The notes under the pieces were generated by a model that was not told the origin of the DNA, ran no database searches, and saw only the letters and a program-made list of their open reading frames with translations. Both the position numbers and the translations under genes were made by a program. This document shows, one piece after another, positions 1 through 7,332 of a DNA stretch of 64,000 bases. Within the stretch, counting starts at the first letter, position 1, and every line of letters starts with the position of its first letter. Source of the stretch: Nocardia goodfellowii (GTDB lineage Bacteria; Actinomycetota; Actinomycetes; Mycobacteriales; Mycobacteriaceae); the NCBI RefSeq assembly GCF_017875645.1, contig NZ_JAGGMR010000001.1, positions 3,658,001 through 3,722,000 on the forward strand, read 5' to 3'.

Positions 1-434
1 GTGAAACCACCAGCACACTCTACGAAAATGTCCCGGCTATCGGGGACGGCAGGCCGACGGAGCGGGCCGGAGAGGGCCGAATATCGTGGGTAAGGTCTCG
101 GCGAGTTCGACGGGAGGTGTCGATTCGCCCTCGATTTCGAATCGTCTGGGTTTTGATTGCGACTTTTCCCCCGTGGTCCGCTATTGTCTGGCGGCCCAGA
201 TCGAATCACCAGCGGCGAAAAACGGTGGTCGGTCGCGGGAACAAGTAGGGCATGTCCTGCGTTTACCGAGCGCTATCCCAAGTGGATCTACCACGATCCG
301 CCCTGATAGAGCACCGGTGCACGTGTGATGTGCACCACCGGCGGGGCGGTGCATGCCACCTCGGTTCCTCCCCAGGAATCGGTGTAGCGCGAGCCGGTCC
401 GGGATATACGGAGTAAGGACGAGGGGAAGACGAC
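1..434. other. Upstream region, no gene seen
   Basis: I see no convincing coding sequence here. It is the leader of the DUF4193 gene. A purine-rich ribosome binding site (GAGGGGAAG) ends about 6 bases before its ATG. TATA-like bases near 402-408 could be part of a -10 element, but no clear -35 accompanies them. Confidence 0.5.
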
Positions 435-737
435 ATGGCAACCGACTATGACGCACCGAGGCGTACCGAAACCGACGATGTGTCGGAAGATTCGCTGGAG
501 GAGCTGAAGGCTCGTCGCAACGAGGCACAGTCCGCCGTCGTGGATATCGACGAATCCGATACCGCGGAGTCGTTCGAGCTTCCCGGCGCGGACCTGTCCG
601 AGGAAGTCCTGACCGTTCGGGTCATTCCGAAGCAGGCGGACGAGTTCACCTGTTCCAGCTGTTTCCTGGTACACCACCGGAGCAGGCTGGCGGAGGAGAG
701 TGGCGGGCAGTTGATCTGCATGGATTGCGCCGCCTGA
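435..737 (+). CDS. DUF4193 zinc-ribbon protein
   Basis: A 100-residue protein of the actinobacterial DUF4193 family; its function is unknown. The N-terminal two thirds is strongly acidic and probably disordered. The C-terminus carries two Cys-x-x-Cys pairs (CSSC near residue 74 and CMDC near 96) that would form a small zinc ribbon. The ATG has a strong GAGGGGAAG ribosome binding site. The gene is the first of a block conserved with M. tuberculosis (Rv2699c there) and sits near dut. A transcription- or RNA-associated role has been guessed for such zinc ribbons, but nothing here proves it. Confidence 0.85.
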   Translation: MATDYDAPRRTETDDVSEDSLEELKARRNEAQSAVVDIDESDTAESFELPGADLSEEVLTVRVIPKQADEFTCSSCFLVHHRSRLAEESGGQLICMDCAA

Positions 738-787
738 ACAAATCCCTGCGGCGGCCGGACACTACGGTCCGGCCGAGGCGACTTCTG

Positions 788-1336
788 TCAGCCCGCGCTC
801 GGCTGCTGGCGACCGCTCGGCAGGTCGCTCGAAACAGTCGGCCCGAGCGCGGCTAGAACCTTCTCTGGTCGCCGGGTGCTCACCAGCCAGTACGGCGTGG
901 GGTCATCCGGATCATCCAGAACCAGCAGCACCATCGCCCCGATCCAGGCGCGATGTTGGACATAGGCGGCGGGGTCGAGCTGGCGCCCCAGCGCCGCGCT
1001 CTTCGCGGTCTTCGGCACTATCGCCGCGCGGGCCACGAAATTCACCGGCAAGTGCGCGCGGTCGGCCCGCAGTTCCGGTGTCGAACTACCGGACGCCACA
1101 GTCACTTCGACCCGATGGCGGCTCAGCCACAGCAGCACCCACACCGGGACCGGCAGCATCAGCGCGTACGGCAGCCAGGCCCGCAGACCCGGTGCGCCCA
1201 TATGAATTTCGGCCGCCAGCAAGCCGGCGATACCCAGTGCGACCGGCCACCACCACAGCGGCACCCACAGGCGCTCGGAATAGATCCGGGTGGTCTGGTT
1301 TTCGTGTTCCGTCACGGGGCTGGGCTGGTCCGACAC
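788..1336 (-). CDS. DUF3093 membrane protein
   Basis: A 182-residue protein matching the DUF3093 family (Rv2698 position in M. tuberculosis). After a short polar N-terminus there are two adjacent hydrophobic segments (about residues 26-48 and 52-70, including a Leu-Trp-Trp-Trp stretch), so it should span the membrane twice. The soluble C-terminal part contains the family's DDPTPYWLVSTRRPEK segment. The start is GTG and no good ribosome binding site is visible. It converges on the DUF4193 gene. Function unknown. Confidence 0.8.
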   Translation of the reverse strand: MSDQPSPVTEHENQTTRIYSERLWVPLWWWPVALGIAGLLAAEIHMGAPGLRAWLPYALMLPVPVWVLLWLSRHRVEVTVASGSSTPELRADRAHLPVNFVARAAIVPKTAKSAALGRQLDPAAYVQHRAWIGAMVLLVLDDPDDPTPYWLVSTRRPEKVLAALGPTVSSDLPSGRQQPSAG

Positions 1337-1388
1337 GACTCAACACTAAGTCACGAGCGCAAAGCGGCTGCGCGTAGGCTCTCGCATT

Positions 1389-1526
1389 GTGAGGGAGCAT
1401 CGCGAGCGAACCAATTACGCAGCCGCCCGTGCGGTCACGGCGGAGCCGAGCGGCAGCGAGGCGCAGGTTGACGCAGCCGCCCGTGCGGTCATGGCGGAGC
1501 TGAGCGGCAGTGAGGCGCAGGCATGA
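1389..1526 (+). CDS. Possible 45-residue upstream ORF coupled to dut
   Basis: A GTG at 1389 opens a frame of 45 codons that stops with TGA inside ATGA at 1523-1526, so the stop overlaps the dut start. Its second half is a tandem peptide repeat, [16 protein letters not shown] followed by [16 protein letters not shown]. This arises because the DNA at 1417-1521 is an imperfect 54-base tandem repeat. The overlap would permit translational coupling to dut. The alternative is a non-coding extragenic repeat that happens to be open. No family recognised. Confidence 0.3.
   Translation: MREHRERTNYAAARAVTAEPSGSEAQVDAAARAVMAELSGSEAQA
1417..1521 (+). repeat. Two-copy 54-bp tandem repeat before dut
   Basis: Copies begin at 1417 and 1471 with the same ACGCAGCCGCCCGTGCGGTC and differ at only a few positions, mostly C/T changes in the second half. 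The array ends directly at the dut start codon. Whether it is transcribed leader, coding, or a mobile extragenic repeat is not decided by the sequence. Confidence 0.85.
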
Positions 1527-1999
1527 GCGCACTTTCACCTATCCCGTTGCTGCGGCTCGATTCCGGCATCCCCATGCCCGTGCGCGCCCATCATGGTGAC
1601 GCCGGCGTGGATTTGTGCACTACCCAGGACGTCATTTTGGAGCCGGGGGAGCGAGCGCTGGTCGGTACCGGCATCGCCGTCGCACTGCCGGTCGGCACCG
1701 TCGGCCTGATCCATCCGCGATCGGGATTGGCTGCCAAAGCCGGGCTCTCGGTGGTCAACACTCCCGGCACCGTCGACGCGGGGTACCGGGGTGAGATCAA
1801 GGTGTGCCTGATCAATCATGACCCGCGCACACCCATCGAACTGCGCCGCGGCGACCGGATCGCGCAGCTGCTGGTGCAGCGGGTGGAACTGGTCGATTTC
1901 GTCGAGGTGGACACGCTCGACGAGACGGCGCGTGGTGCGGGCGGGTACGGGTCGAGCGGAGGCCACGCGATCCTGGCCGACGCTGGCAAGGAGGCGTGA
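1523..1999 (+). CDS. dut: Deoxyuridine triphosphatase
   Basis: Homotrimeric dUTPase of 158 residues. It hydrolyses dUTP to dUMP and pyrophosphate, keeping uracil out of DNA and feeding thymidylate synthesis in the cytoplasm. The five family motifs are visible: AGVDL near residue 28, PRSGLAAK near 64, [13 protein letters not shown] near 77-89 containing the catalytic Asp, the [10 protein letters not shown] block near 110, and the C-terminal [10 protein letters not shown] loop that closes over the substrate. The length is normal. The ATG overlaps the stop of a possible upstream ORF, and the DUF3710 gene follows after 3 bases, so they are probably co-transcribed. Confidence 0.97.
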   Translation: MSALSPIPLLRLDSGIPMPVRAHHGDAGVDLCTTQDVILEPGERALVGTGIAVALPVGTVGLIHPRSGLAAKAGLSVVNTPGTVDAGYRGEIKVCLINHDPRTPIELRRGDRIAQLLVQRVELVDFVEVDTLDETARGAGGYGSSGGHAILADAGKEA

Positions 2000-2002
2000 C
2001 AG

Positions 2003-2851
2003 ATGGCTATTTTCGGCAGAAAGAAAAACTCGGACCGCTACGCGTCCGACGACTACGCGGACGCCGGCTACGACGAGCTCGACTATGACGAGCCCGTCGA
2101 CGAATACGACGACGCCGCGGACGACTACGACACGGACGTCCCGCAGAGCGGCCCCTACGACTACGACGCCGTGGCCGATCTGCTGGCCGGGGTGGCCGAT
2201 CAGCGGCTCGACCTCGGTTCGGTGATCGTGCCGGTGCCGCCGGGCGGTCAGTTACAGGTCGAGATGACCCCGGAGGGCACCCCGCAGGCGGTGCACCTGG
2301 CCACCGAGCACGGCCGGATCACTGTGGCCGCCTACGCCGCGCCCAAGTCGAAGGGGCAGTGGCGCGAGGTGGCCGCCGATCTGGCGGACTCGCTGCGCAC
2401 CGACGGCGCCCGGGTCTCGATCGAGCAGGGTCCGTGGGGCCGTGAGGTGGTGGCACTCACTGAGAGCGCGGATCTCCGGTTCATCGGTGTCGACGGTCCG
2501 CGCTGGATGGTGCGTTTGGTCGCGGCCGGTCCGCAGGGCGCGGCCACCGACGGCGCCCCGCTGGTCGCGGCGGCTCGCGCGATCATGAGCGAGACCGTGG
2601 TCCGGCGCGGCTCCGATCCGCTGCCGGTGCGCGATCCGCTGCCGGTGGTGTTGCCGCAGGAACTGGCCGATCAGCTGGCCGCGGCGCACCAGGCTCAGGT
2701 CGAGGCGCAACAGCAGCAGATGCTCGCCGCCCAAGCCGCGCAGGCCGCGGCGGCGCAGGGGATTCACCCCGGCGTCATTCCGCCCCGGATGCCGGATGAG
2801 CCGCGTCGTAACGCAGGCGGTTCCGCTATGCAGCAACTCGGCTTGAACTGA
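2003..2851 (+). CDS. DUF3710 protein
   Basis: A 282-residue protein of the actinobacterial DUF3710 family (Rv2696c position). Residues 1-50 form a strongly acidic, tyrosine-rich tail with repeated DDY/YDE units after a basic start (MAIFGRKK). Residues about 55-200 are the conserved domain. A coiled Gln/Ala-rich stretch (AQVEAQQQQMLAAQAAQAA) lies near the C-terminus. It starts 3 bases after dut and the pair is conserved across the order. Function unknown. The acid/tyrosine tail looks like a disordered interaction segment. Confidence 0.85.
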   Translation: MAIFGRKKNSDRYASDDYADAGYDELDYDEPVDEYDDAADDYDTDVPQSGPYDYDAVADLLAGVADQRLDLGSVIVPVPPGGQLQVEMTPEGTPQAVHLATEHGRITVAAYAAPKSKGQWREVAADLADSLRTDGARVSIEQGPWGREVVALTESADLRFIGVDGPRWMVRLVAAGPQGAATDGAPLVAAARAIMSETVVRRGSDPLPVRDPLPVVLPQELADQLAAAHQAQVEAQQQQMLAAQAAQAAAAQGIHPGVIPPRMPDEPRRNAGGSAMQQLGLN

Positions 2852-2887
2852 CACCGGGTCGGTCGCGTAGCCGGAACCCGGTGTGCC

Positions 2888-3631
2888 TCAAGGGATTCGG
2901 TCGAACGCGGCCAGCCCGAGGTGGCCCAGGACAGCGGGGTCCGCGCCGAGTTCGCCGAGCGTGATCCGGCCCAGGCCGGATCGGGGAATCAGCGCGGCCC
3001 ACTCCTCGGCGACCGCGGTCGGATGCACCGGGTCGTCGACGGCGGTGATGACCACCACGGGAACCTCGACGGTGGCCAGGCGCTCGGGATCCGGCCACTT
3101 GTACTCGGCCGCCTCCCGCAGTGCCCGGGGCAGGTCCGGCCACTGGGACCGCCAGGACTGGGTGAGCGCGGTGGCGAGCCATTCCGGGCTGCCACCGCGC
3201 ATTTGCTCGATGACCGCCGACAGGCCGTGGGTTCGGAGCTGTTCGGCGGTGTAGGCCGCGCTCTGCGCCGCCGGGCAGTCCGCGGTGTCGGCTCCGGTCC
3301 ACGCGGGCAGCGCCGCGATGACGCCGGTCACGTCGTCTGGATGCTCGGCCGCCCATTCCAGGGCGACCGCCGCCCCCAGTGAGATGCCGGCCGCCAGCAC
3401 GGGTCCGCGCGCGGCTGCTTCGTCCAGCGCGGCGCGATAACTGGCAACCACCGCCAGCGGGTCCGGTTCTACGGCGATGAGTTCGAGATCACGTTCCTGG
3501 CAGGCGGGTTCGAAACCGCGCCGTGCGAAATCGGCATCCGAACCCGTCCCCGGCAACGCCACAGCAACCCGTGGCGGGGTGAAAGGTTTCAAGCCGGCGG
3601 GTTCTGGGGATTTCCAAATAATGGGCAGCAT
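2888..3631 (-). CDS. Alpha/beta hydrolase
   Basis: A 247-residue alpha/beta hydrolase (Rv2695c position). The nucleophile elbow is GISLGA near residue 93, and later blocks supply VVVITAVDDPVHP, which holds the likely catalytic Asp. I chose the ATG at 3631 (MLPIIWKSPE), which has an ACGGAG ribosome binding site, over an upstream start at 3718 whose extra 29 residues are low-complexity. There is no signal peptide, so it is probably cytoplasmic. Substrate unknown. It converges on the dut operon. Confidence 0.8.
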   Translation of the reverse strand: MLPIIWKSPEPAGLKPFTPPRVAVALPGTGSDADFARRGFEPACQERDLELIAVEPDPLAVVASYRAALDEAAARGPVLAAGISLGAAVALEWAAEHPDDVTGVIAALPAWTGADTADCPAAQSAAYTAEQLRTHGLSAVIEQMRGGSPEWLATALTQSWRSQWPDLPRALREAAEYKWPDPERLATVEVPVVVITAVDDPVHPTAVAEEWAALIPRSGLGRITLGELGADPAVLGHLGLAAFDRIP

Positions 3632-3844
3632 CGCGCAGCGACTCCGTGGGGGGTGGTGGTCGGGCGACGGGTGGGCGGATCGGCGAGCAGTCACCACCGC
3701 ATGTGGGGAGTCGAACACCGGGCCGAGCGTAGCGGGGCCGGGTGCGGAGGCCTACAGTGGCGGTGTGCGGCCAACAGCCGGTCGTTCGTTGGAAAACACG
3801 CTGGCGTGGGACCCACGCCACGTGCTGTAGCAGGAGAGCGTGTA

Positions 3845-4222
3845 ATGCCATCCGCAGCCTCAGGATATTTTCGCCGACTGGGCCGCAGACTGACCGAGGA
3901 TCTCGATCAGTTGGACGCCGAGGAACTGGCCGAGACCGCAGAGGCATCGGGAGCTTGCCGGGCCTCGGAGTGTCGCCGCGGCGACGAAGCCACCATGCTG
4001 GGCCGTTTGCGCAGTGTCGAAGCGTGCCCGAAATCGTCGGGCGCTAGTGTTCAAGCGGAATTCTTCGACGGCACCGACGCCATCACCCTGGTGTGGATCG
4101 GGCGCCGCCGGATCCCCGGTATCGAACCCGGCCGCCGGATCCTCGTGCGCGGCCGCGTCGGCGACCGGGACGGCCGTAAGGTGATCTTCAACCCCTACTA
4201 CGAATTGCGCGGGAACAGCTGA
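3845..4222 (+). CDS. OB-fold nucleic-acid-binding protein
   Basis: A 125-residue protein matching the Rv2694c-type family with a C-terminal OB-fold (tRNA-anticodon-like). The segment from about residue 45 reads as five short strands (LGRLRSVE, VQAEFFDG, ITLVWIGRR, RILVRGRVG, KVIFNPYYEL). The ATG at 3845 follows an AGGAG site, which rules out the longer frame upstream. It lies 4 bases before the DUF3159 gene, so the two form an operon. A role in nucleic-acid binding is inferred from the fold only. Confidence 0.8.
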   Translation: MPSAASGYFRRLGRRLTEDLDQLDAEELAETAEASGACRASECRRGDEATMLGRLRSVEACPKSSGASVQAEFFDGTDAITLVWIGRRRIPGIEPGRRILVRGRVGDRDGRKVIFNPYYELRGNS

Positions 4223-4226
4223 CTTT

Positions 4227-5009
4227 ATGCCGAGCAACGACAACGGCGCCGAATTGGGCAAGCCGACCGAGATCGGGCGCCGTGCGCCGCTCGATGCTGA
4301 TCAACCCCGGGAATCCGACCCCCGTCACGCGCTCGGCGCGGAGCTGCGCGAGATCGAAAACGATCTGCGCACGCCACACGCGGGTGTAGGCGCCGCCGTC
4401 ACCGACGAGCCTCGTGAGCAGACCATGCTCGAGCAGATGGGCGGTTTCAGCGGCCTCATCTACTCCACGCTGCCGGTTCTGGTGTTCGTGCCCATCAACA
4501 CCATCTGGGGTCTCACCGCGGCGATCTGGTCCGCGCTGGGCGTCGCCGCGGCCATCCTGGCGTGGCGGCTGTTCCGGCGCAGCCCCGTGCAGCCCGCCAT
4601 CTCCGGTTTCCTCGGCGTCGGAATCTGCGCGTTCATCGCCTACCGGATGGGCGAGGCCAAGGGCTTCTTCCTGTTCGGCATCTACACCAGCCTGGTCTAC
4701 GCCGGCGCTTTCTTGATCTCGATCCTGGTGCGCTGGCCGCTGGTCGGCATCATCTGGGGTTTCCTCAACGGGCACGGCAAGGAATGGCGCGGCGATCGCC
4801 GCGTGATCCGGCTCTACGACATCGCCACCGCGACCTGGGTGCTCGTCTTCGGTGCGCGCTACCTGGTGCAGTCCTCGCTCTACGACACCGATCACACCGG
4901 CTGGCTCGCTTTCGCGCGCATCGCGATGGGCTGGCCGCTGACCGCCGTCGCCTTCGGGGTCACCGTGTGGGCGGTGCGCCGCGCGGGACATATGCCCGTC
5001 AAGGGGTGA
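4227..5009 (+). CDS. DUF3159 membrane protein
   Basis: A 260-residue integral membrane protein of the DUF3159 family (Rv2693c position). The first 60 residues are charged and cytoplasmic. About six hydrophobic segments follow (for example STLPVLVFVPINTIWGL and ATWVLVFGARYLVQSSLY). Function unknown. Its constant location beside the OB-fold gene and the TrkA-type K+ genes hints at a link with ion or envelope homeostasis, but that is inference. It starts 4 bases after the OB-fold gene. Confidence 0.8.
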   Translation: MPSNDNGAELGKPTEIGRRAPLDADQPRESDPRHALGAELREIENDLRTPHAGVGAAVTDEPREQTMLEQMGGFSGLIYSTLPVLVFVPINTIWGLTAAIWSALGVAAAILAWRLFRRSPVQPAISGFLGVGICAFIAYRMGEAKGFFLFGIYTSLVYAGAFLISILVRWPLVGIIWGFLNGHGKEWRGDRRVIRLYDIATATWVLVFGARYLVQSSLYDTDHTGWLAFARIAMGWPLTAVAFGVTVWAVRRAGHMPVKG

Positions 5010-5076
5010 TATTCACCAGGCAGGTGGGGTAGCACCCACCCCTGGGGTGTCTGGTTGGTGCGGCGTTTTCCGCCGA

Positions 5077-5109
5077 CGATCGTTGCAGAACGAAAAATCG
5101 CAACGATCG
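5077..5109. promoter_or_regulatory. 10-bp perfect inverted repeat upstream of sigma gene
   Basis: CGATCGTTGC at 5077-5086 and GCAACGATCG at 5100-5109 are perfect reverse complements with a 13-base A-rich spacer. The right arm abuts the GAAAGG ribosome binding site of the TTG start at 5122. It could be an operator or an RNA hairpin that occludes initiation. If the gene really starts at 5047 the repeat lies inside its coding region, which argues for the later start. Confidence 0.6.
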
Positions 5110-5121
5110 AAAGGCCCGAAG

Positions 5122-5766
5122 TTGCCTACCGAGCACAAGATTTCGGCAACGAAGTCGCCCGCCCACCCCAGTCCCGCGCTTTCGGAGAGCAAGCGGGTCG
5201 CCGCCGAGCTGGACAAGCTGATCGGCGCCGCCGCGGCAGGCGACCAGCGGGCCATGTCGGAGATCGTGCGACTGGTCAGCCCGCTGGTCCGCCGCTATTG
5301 CGGTGCGCGCCTGGGCAATACCTCGCATCTGCACGTCACCGTCGACGACGTGGTGCAGGAAGTTCTCATCGCGACCGTGAAATCCGTTCCGCGCTACCAG
5401 GATCAGGGCAAGTCGTTCCTGGCGTTCGTGTACGGGATCTCGGCGAACAAGGTCGCCGACGCGTTCCGCCGCTCTCAGCTGCACCCGGCGTACCCGACCG
5501 CGGACATGCCGGACGAGGCCTGCACCGAAGCCGGACCCGAGGAGTGGGCGCTGGCCTACGAACGCCGCGCCGCCACCCGGGAACTGATGAAGATCCTGGC
5601 GCCCGCGCACCGCGAGGTGCTGGTCATGCGGATCGTGCTGGGCTGGAGCGCCGCGCAGACCGCCGAAGCCATCGGCACCAGCCCCGGTGTGGTGCGCGTG
5701 ATGCAGCACCGCGCGCTGAACAAGCTACGCGCGAGAGTGCACGAGCATCGCGCGGCGATTCAGTGA
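5122..5766 (+). CDS. Sigma-70 family sigma factor, SigD/ShbA type
   Basis: An alternative sigma factor of about 214 residues. Region 2 includes VDDVVQEVLIATVKSVPRY and FLAFVYGISANKVADAFRR. Region 4 includes REVLVMRIVLGWSAAQTAEA followed by a VVRVMQHRAL recognition helix. The whole resembles M. tuberculosis SigD and Streptomyces ShbA. I prefer the TTG at 5122 because GAAAGG sits 8 bases upstream and an inverted repeat fills the preceding DNA; a GTG at 5047 would add 25 residues. No anti-sigma gene is adjacent. In M. tuberculosis no sigma gene occupies this spot, so it is an insertion relative to that order. Confidence 0.85.
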   Translation: MPTEHKISATKSPAHPSPALSESKRVAAELDKLIGAAAAGDQRAMSEIVRLVSPLVRRYCGARLGNTSHLHVTVDDVVQEVLIATVKSVPRYQDQGKSFLAFVYGISANKVADAFRRSQLHPAYPTADMPDEACTEAGPEEWALAYERRAATRELMKILAPAHREVLVMRIVLGWSAAQTAEAIGTSPGVVRVMQHRALNKLRARVHEHRAAIQ

Positions 5767-5800
5767 GGGGTGGTGGTCGGGCGACGAGGCGGGCATGTGG

Positions 5801-6472
5801 TCAGGGCTTGACGCCGTGCTGGGCCAGCGCGATCCGCAGATCCTCCTCGGCCTCGAGCGAGGTGACGAACAGCAGTTCGTCCTCACCCTCGAACGGATCG
5901 TCGGCCTGCGGGACGATGACCCGGCCGCCGCGCAGGATCGTCACCAGCGCGGCGTTGCGGGGCAGCGTGAGCGCGCGCACCGGTTTGCCCGCCAGCCCCG
6001 TGTCCGTGGGCAGCGTGATCTCGACCAGGTTGGCCTGACCCTGGCGCAGCGTCATCAGGCGCACCAGGTCACCGACCGATACCGCCTCCTCGACGAGGGA
6101 GGCCAGCAGCCGCGGCGTGGACACCGCGACGTCCACGCCCCAGGACTCGTCGAACAGCCATTCGTTGCGCGGATCGTTGACGCGCGCGACCACCCGCCGC
6201 ACCCCGAACTCGGTTTTGGCGAGCAGACTGTGCACCAGGTTGGCCTTGTCGTCGCCGGTGGCGGCGATGACGACCTCGTAGCTCTCCAGTCCCGCGTCCT
6301 CGAGCAGTGCGAGTTCACAGGCGTCCGCGTGCACCCAGACGGCGTCCGGGATGGCGGCCGGGTCGATGTGATCGAGCTTGCGTTCCAGCAGCATCACCCG
6401 ATGCCCGCTGCGTAGCAGTTCCCGGGCGATGGATCGGCCGACGGCGCCGGCTCCGGCGATGGCCACCTTCAT
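5801..6472 (-). CDS. ceoC: TrkA-type K+ uptake regulator (CeoC-like)
   Basis: A 223-residue TrkA/KtrA protein with an N-terminal RCK Rossmann domain (MKVAIAGAGAVGRSIAREL, a GxGxxG nucleotide site at residues 7-12) and a C-terminal TrkA_C domain (SVGDLVRLMTLRQG, then GKPVRALTLPRNAALVTILRGGRVIVP). These subunits bind NAD(H) or nucleotides and gate K+ channels or transporters at the membrane. It follows the sister gene by 2 bases on the same strand, as in M. tuberculosis ceoB-ceoC. No TrkH-type channel is adjacent here. Confidence 0.9.
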   Translation of the reverse strand: MKVAIAGAGAVGRSIARELLRSGHRVMLLERKLDHIDPAAIPDAVWVHADACELALLEDAGLESYEVVIAATGDDKANLVHSLLAKTEFGVRRVVARVNDPRNEWLFDESWGVDVAVSTPRLLASLVEEAVSVGDLVRLMTLRQGQANLVEITLPTDTGLAGKPVRALTLPRNAALVTILRGGRVIVPQADDPFEGEDELLFVTSLEAEEDLRIALAQHGVKP

Positions 6473-6474
6473 GA

Positions 6475-7140
6475 TCAGTCCTCGCTCGCGGGGGGCTTGC
6501 CGGCCAGCGCGACGGCCTCGCCGACACTGCCGGAGGTCGCGGCCACGTAGACGATGTCGTCGGCCTGAATGATGGATTTGCTGTCGGGCAGCAGGCCGTT
6601 GCCGAACCGCAGGATGAACGCCACCCGGACACCGAGGCCGCGTTCCAGATCACGCACGGTCCGGCCGTACCAGTCCTCGTGCAGATTCAGCTGGGTCACC
6701 GCCACCGCGCCCGTGGGGTCGCGCCAGTTCGTGGTGCTGGAATCGCCGATCAGGGTGCGCATGAACCGATCGGTGGTCCACGGCACGGTGGCGATGGTGG
6801 GGATGCCCAGGCGTTCGTAGACCGCGGCGCGTTTGGCGTCGTAGATGCGGGCCACCACACGCTCGATGCCGAAGTTCTCCCGCGCGACCCGCGCGGAGAT
6901 GATGTTGGAGTTGTCGCCGGAGGAGACCGCGGCGAACGCGTCGGCGCGCTCGATGCCCGCGCGCGTCAGCACATCCCGGTCGAACCCGACGCCGATGACG
7001 CGCTGGCCCGGGAAGTCCTGGCCGAGTCGCAGAAACGCGCTGGGATCACGGTCGATCACGGTGACCTCGTGCCCCACTCGGACCAGGGCGCGGGCCAGCG
7101 ACGATCCGACGCGGCCACACCCCATGATCACTACGTACAC
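6475..7140 (-). CDS. ceoB: TrkA-type K+ uptake regulator (CeoB-like)
   Basis: A 221-residue TrkA/RCK protein beginning MYVVIMGCGRVGSSLARALV, very like M. tuberculosis CeoB (for example the conserved DAKRAAVYERLGIPTIATVP block). The GTG at 7140 gives the family's normal N-terminus; an in-frame start at 7272 would add 44 unrelated residues. It is the first gene of a two-gene operon with the CeoC-like gene 2 bases downstream, and it is divergent from the APC permease gene. The pair should control K+ flux in response to nucleotides. Confidence 0.9.
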   Translation of the reverse strand: MYVVIMGCGRVGSSLARALVRVGHEVTVIDRDPSAFLRLGQDFPGQRVIGVGFDRDVLTRAGIERADAFAAVSSGDNSNIISARVARENFGIERVVARIYDAKRAAVYERLGIPTIATVPWTTDRFMRTLIGDSSTTNWRDPTGAVAVTQLNLHEDWYGRTVRDLERGLGVRVAFILRFGNGLLPDSKSIIQADDIVYVAATSGSVGEAVALAGKPPASED

Positions 7141-7332
7141 CGTGCAACCCCATTCTCGGAACCCTGGTGTTCGGTCTGCCTGCTGCTGTCGGCAAACCGT
7201 ACCGCCGATTCGTGGCGGCCTGTGCCCTAGGGATGGCCCAAGCCCCACGTTCCCCGTCCGGCTCGATGTCAAACCTGGTCCGCCGCGTGGCGCGTATCCG
7301 AACCCGGCGCGTAATCCGGCCTGCGGGGATCT

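Noticed and set aside
3653..3844. Longer N-terminus for the OB-fold protein
   Set aside because: The extra frame overlaps the divergent hydrolase gene's start and an AGGAG site precedes the internal ATG at 3845.
7141..7332. Possible c-di-AMP riboswitch in the ceoB-permease gap
   Set aside because: I could not find the conserved ydaO core elements, and the gap is too short to support more than divergent promoters.
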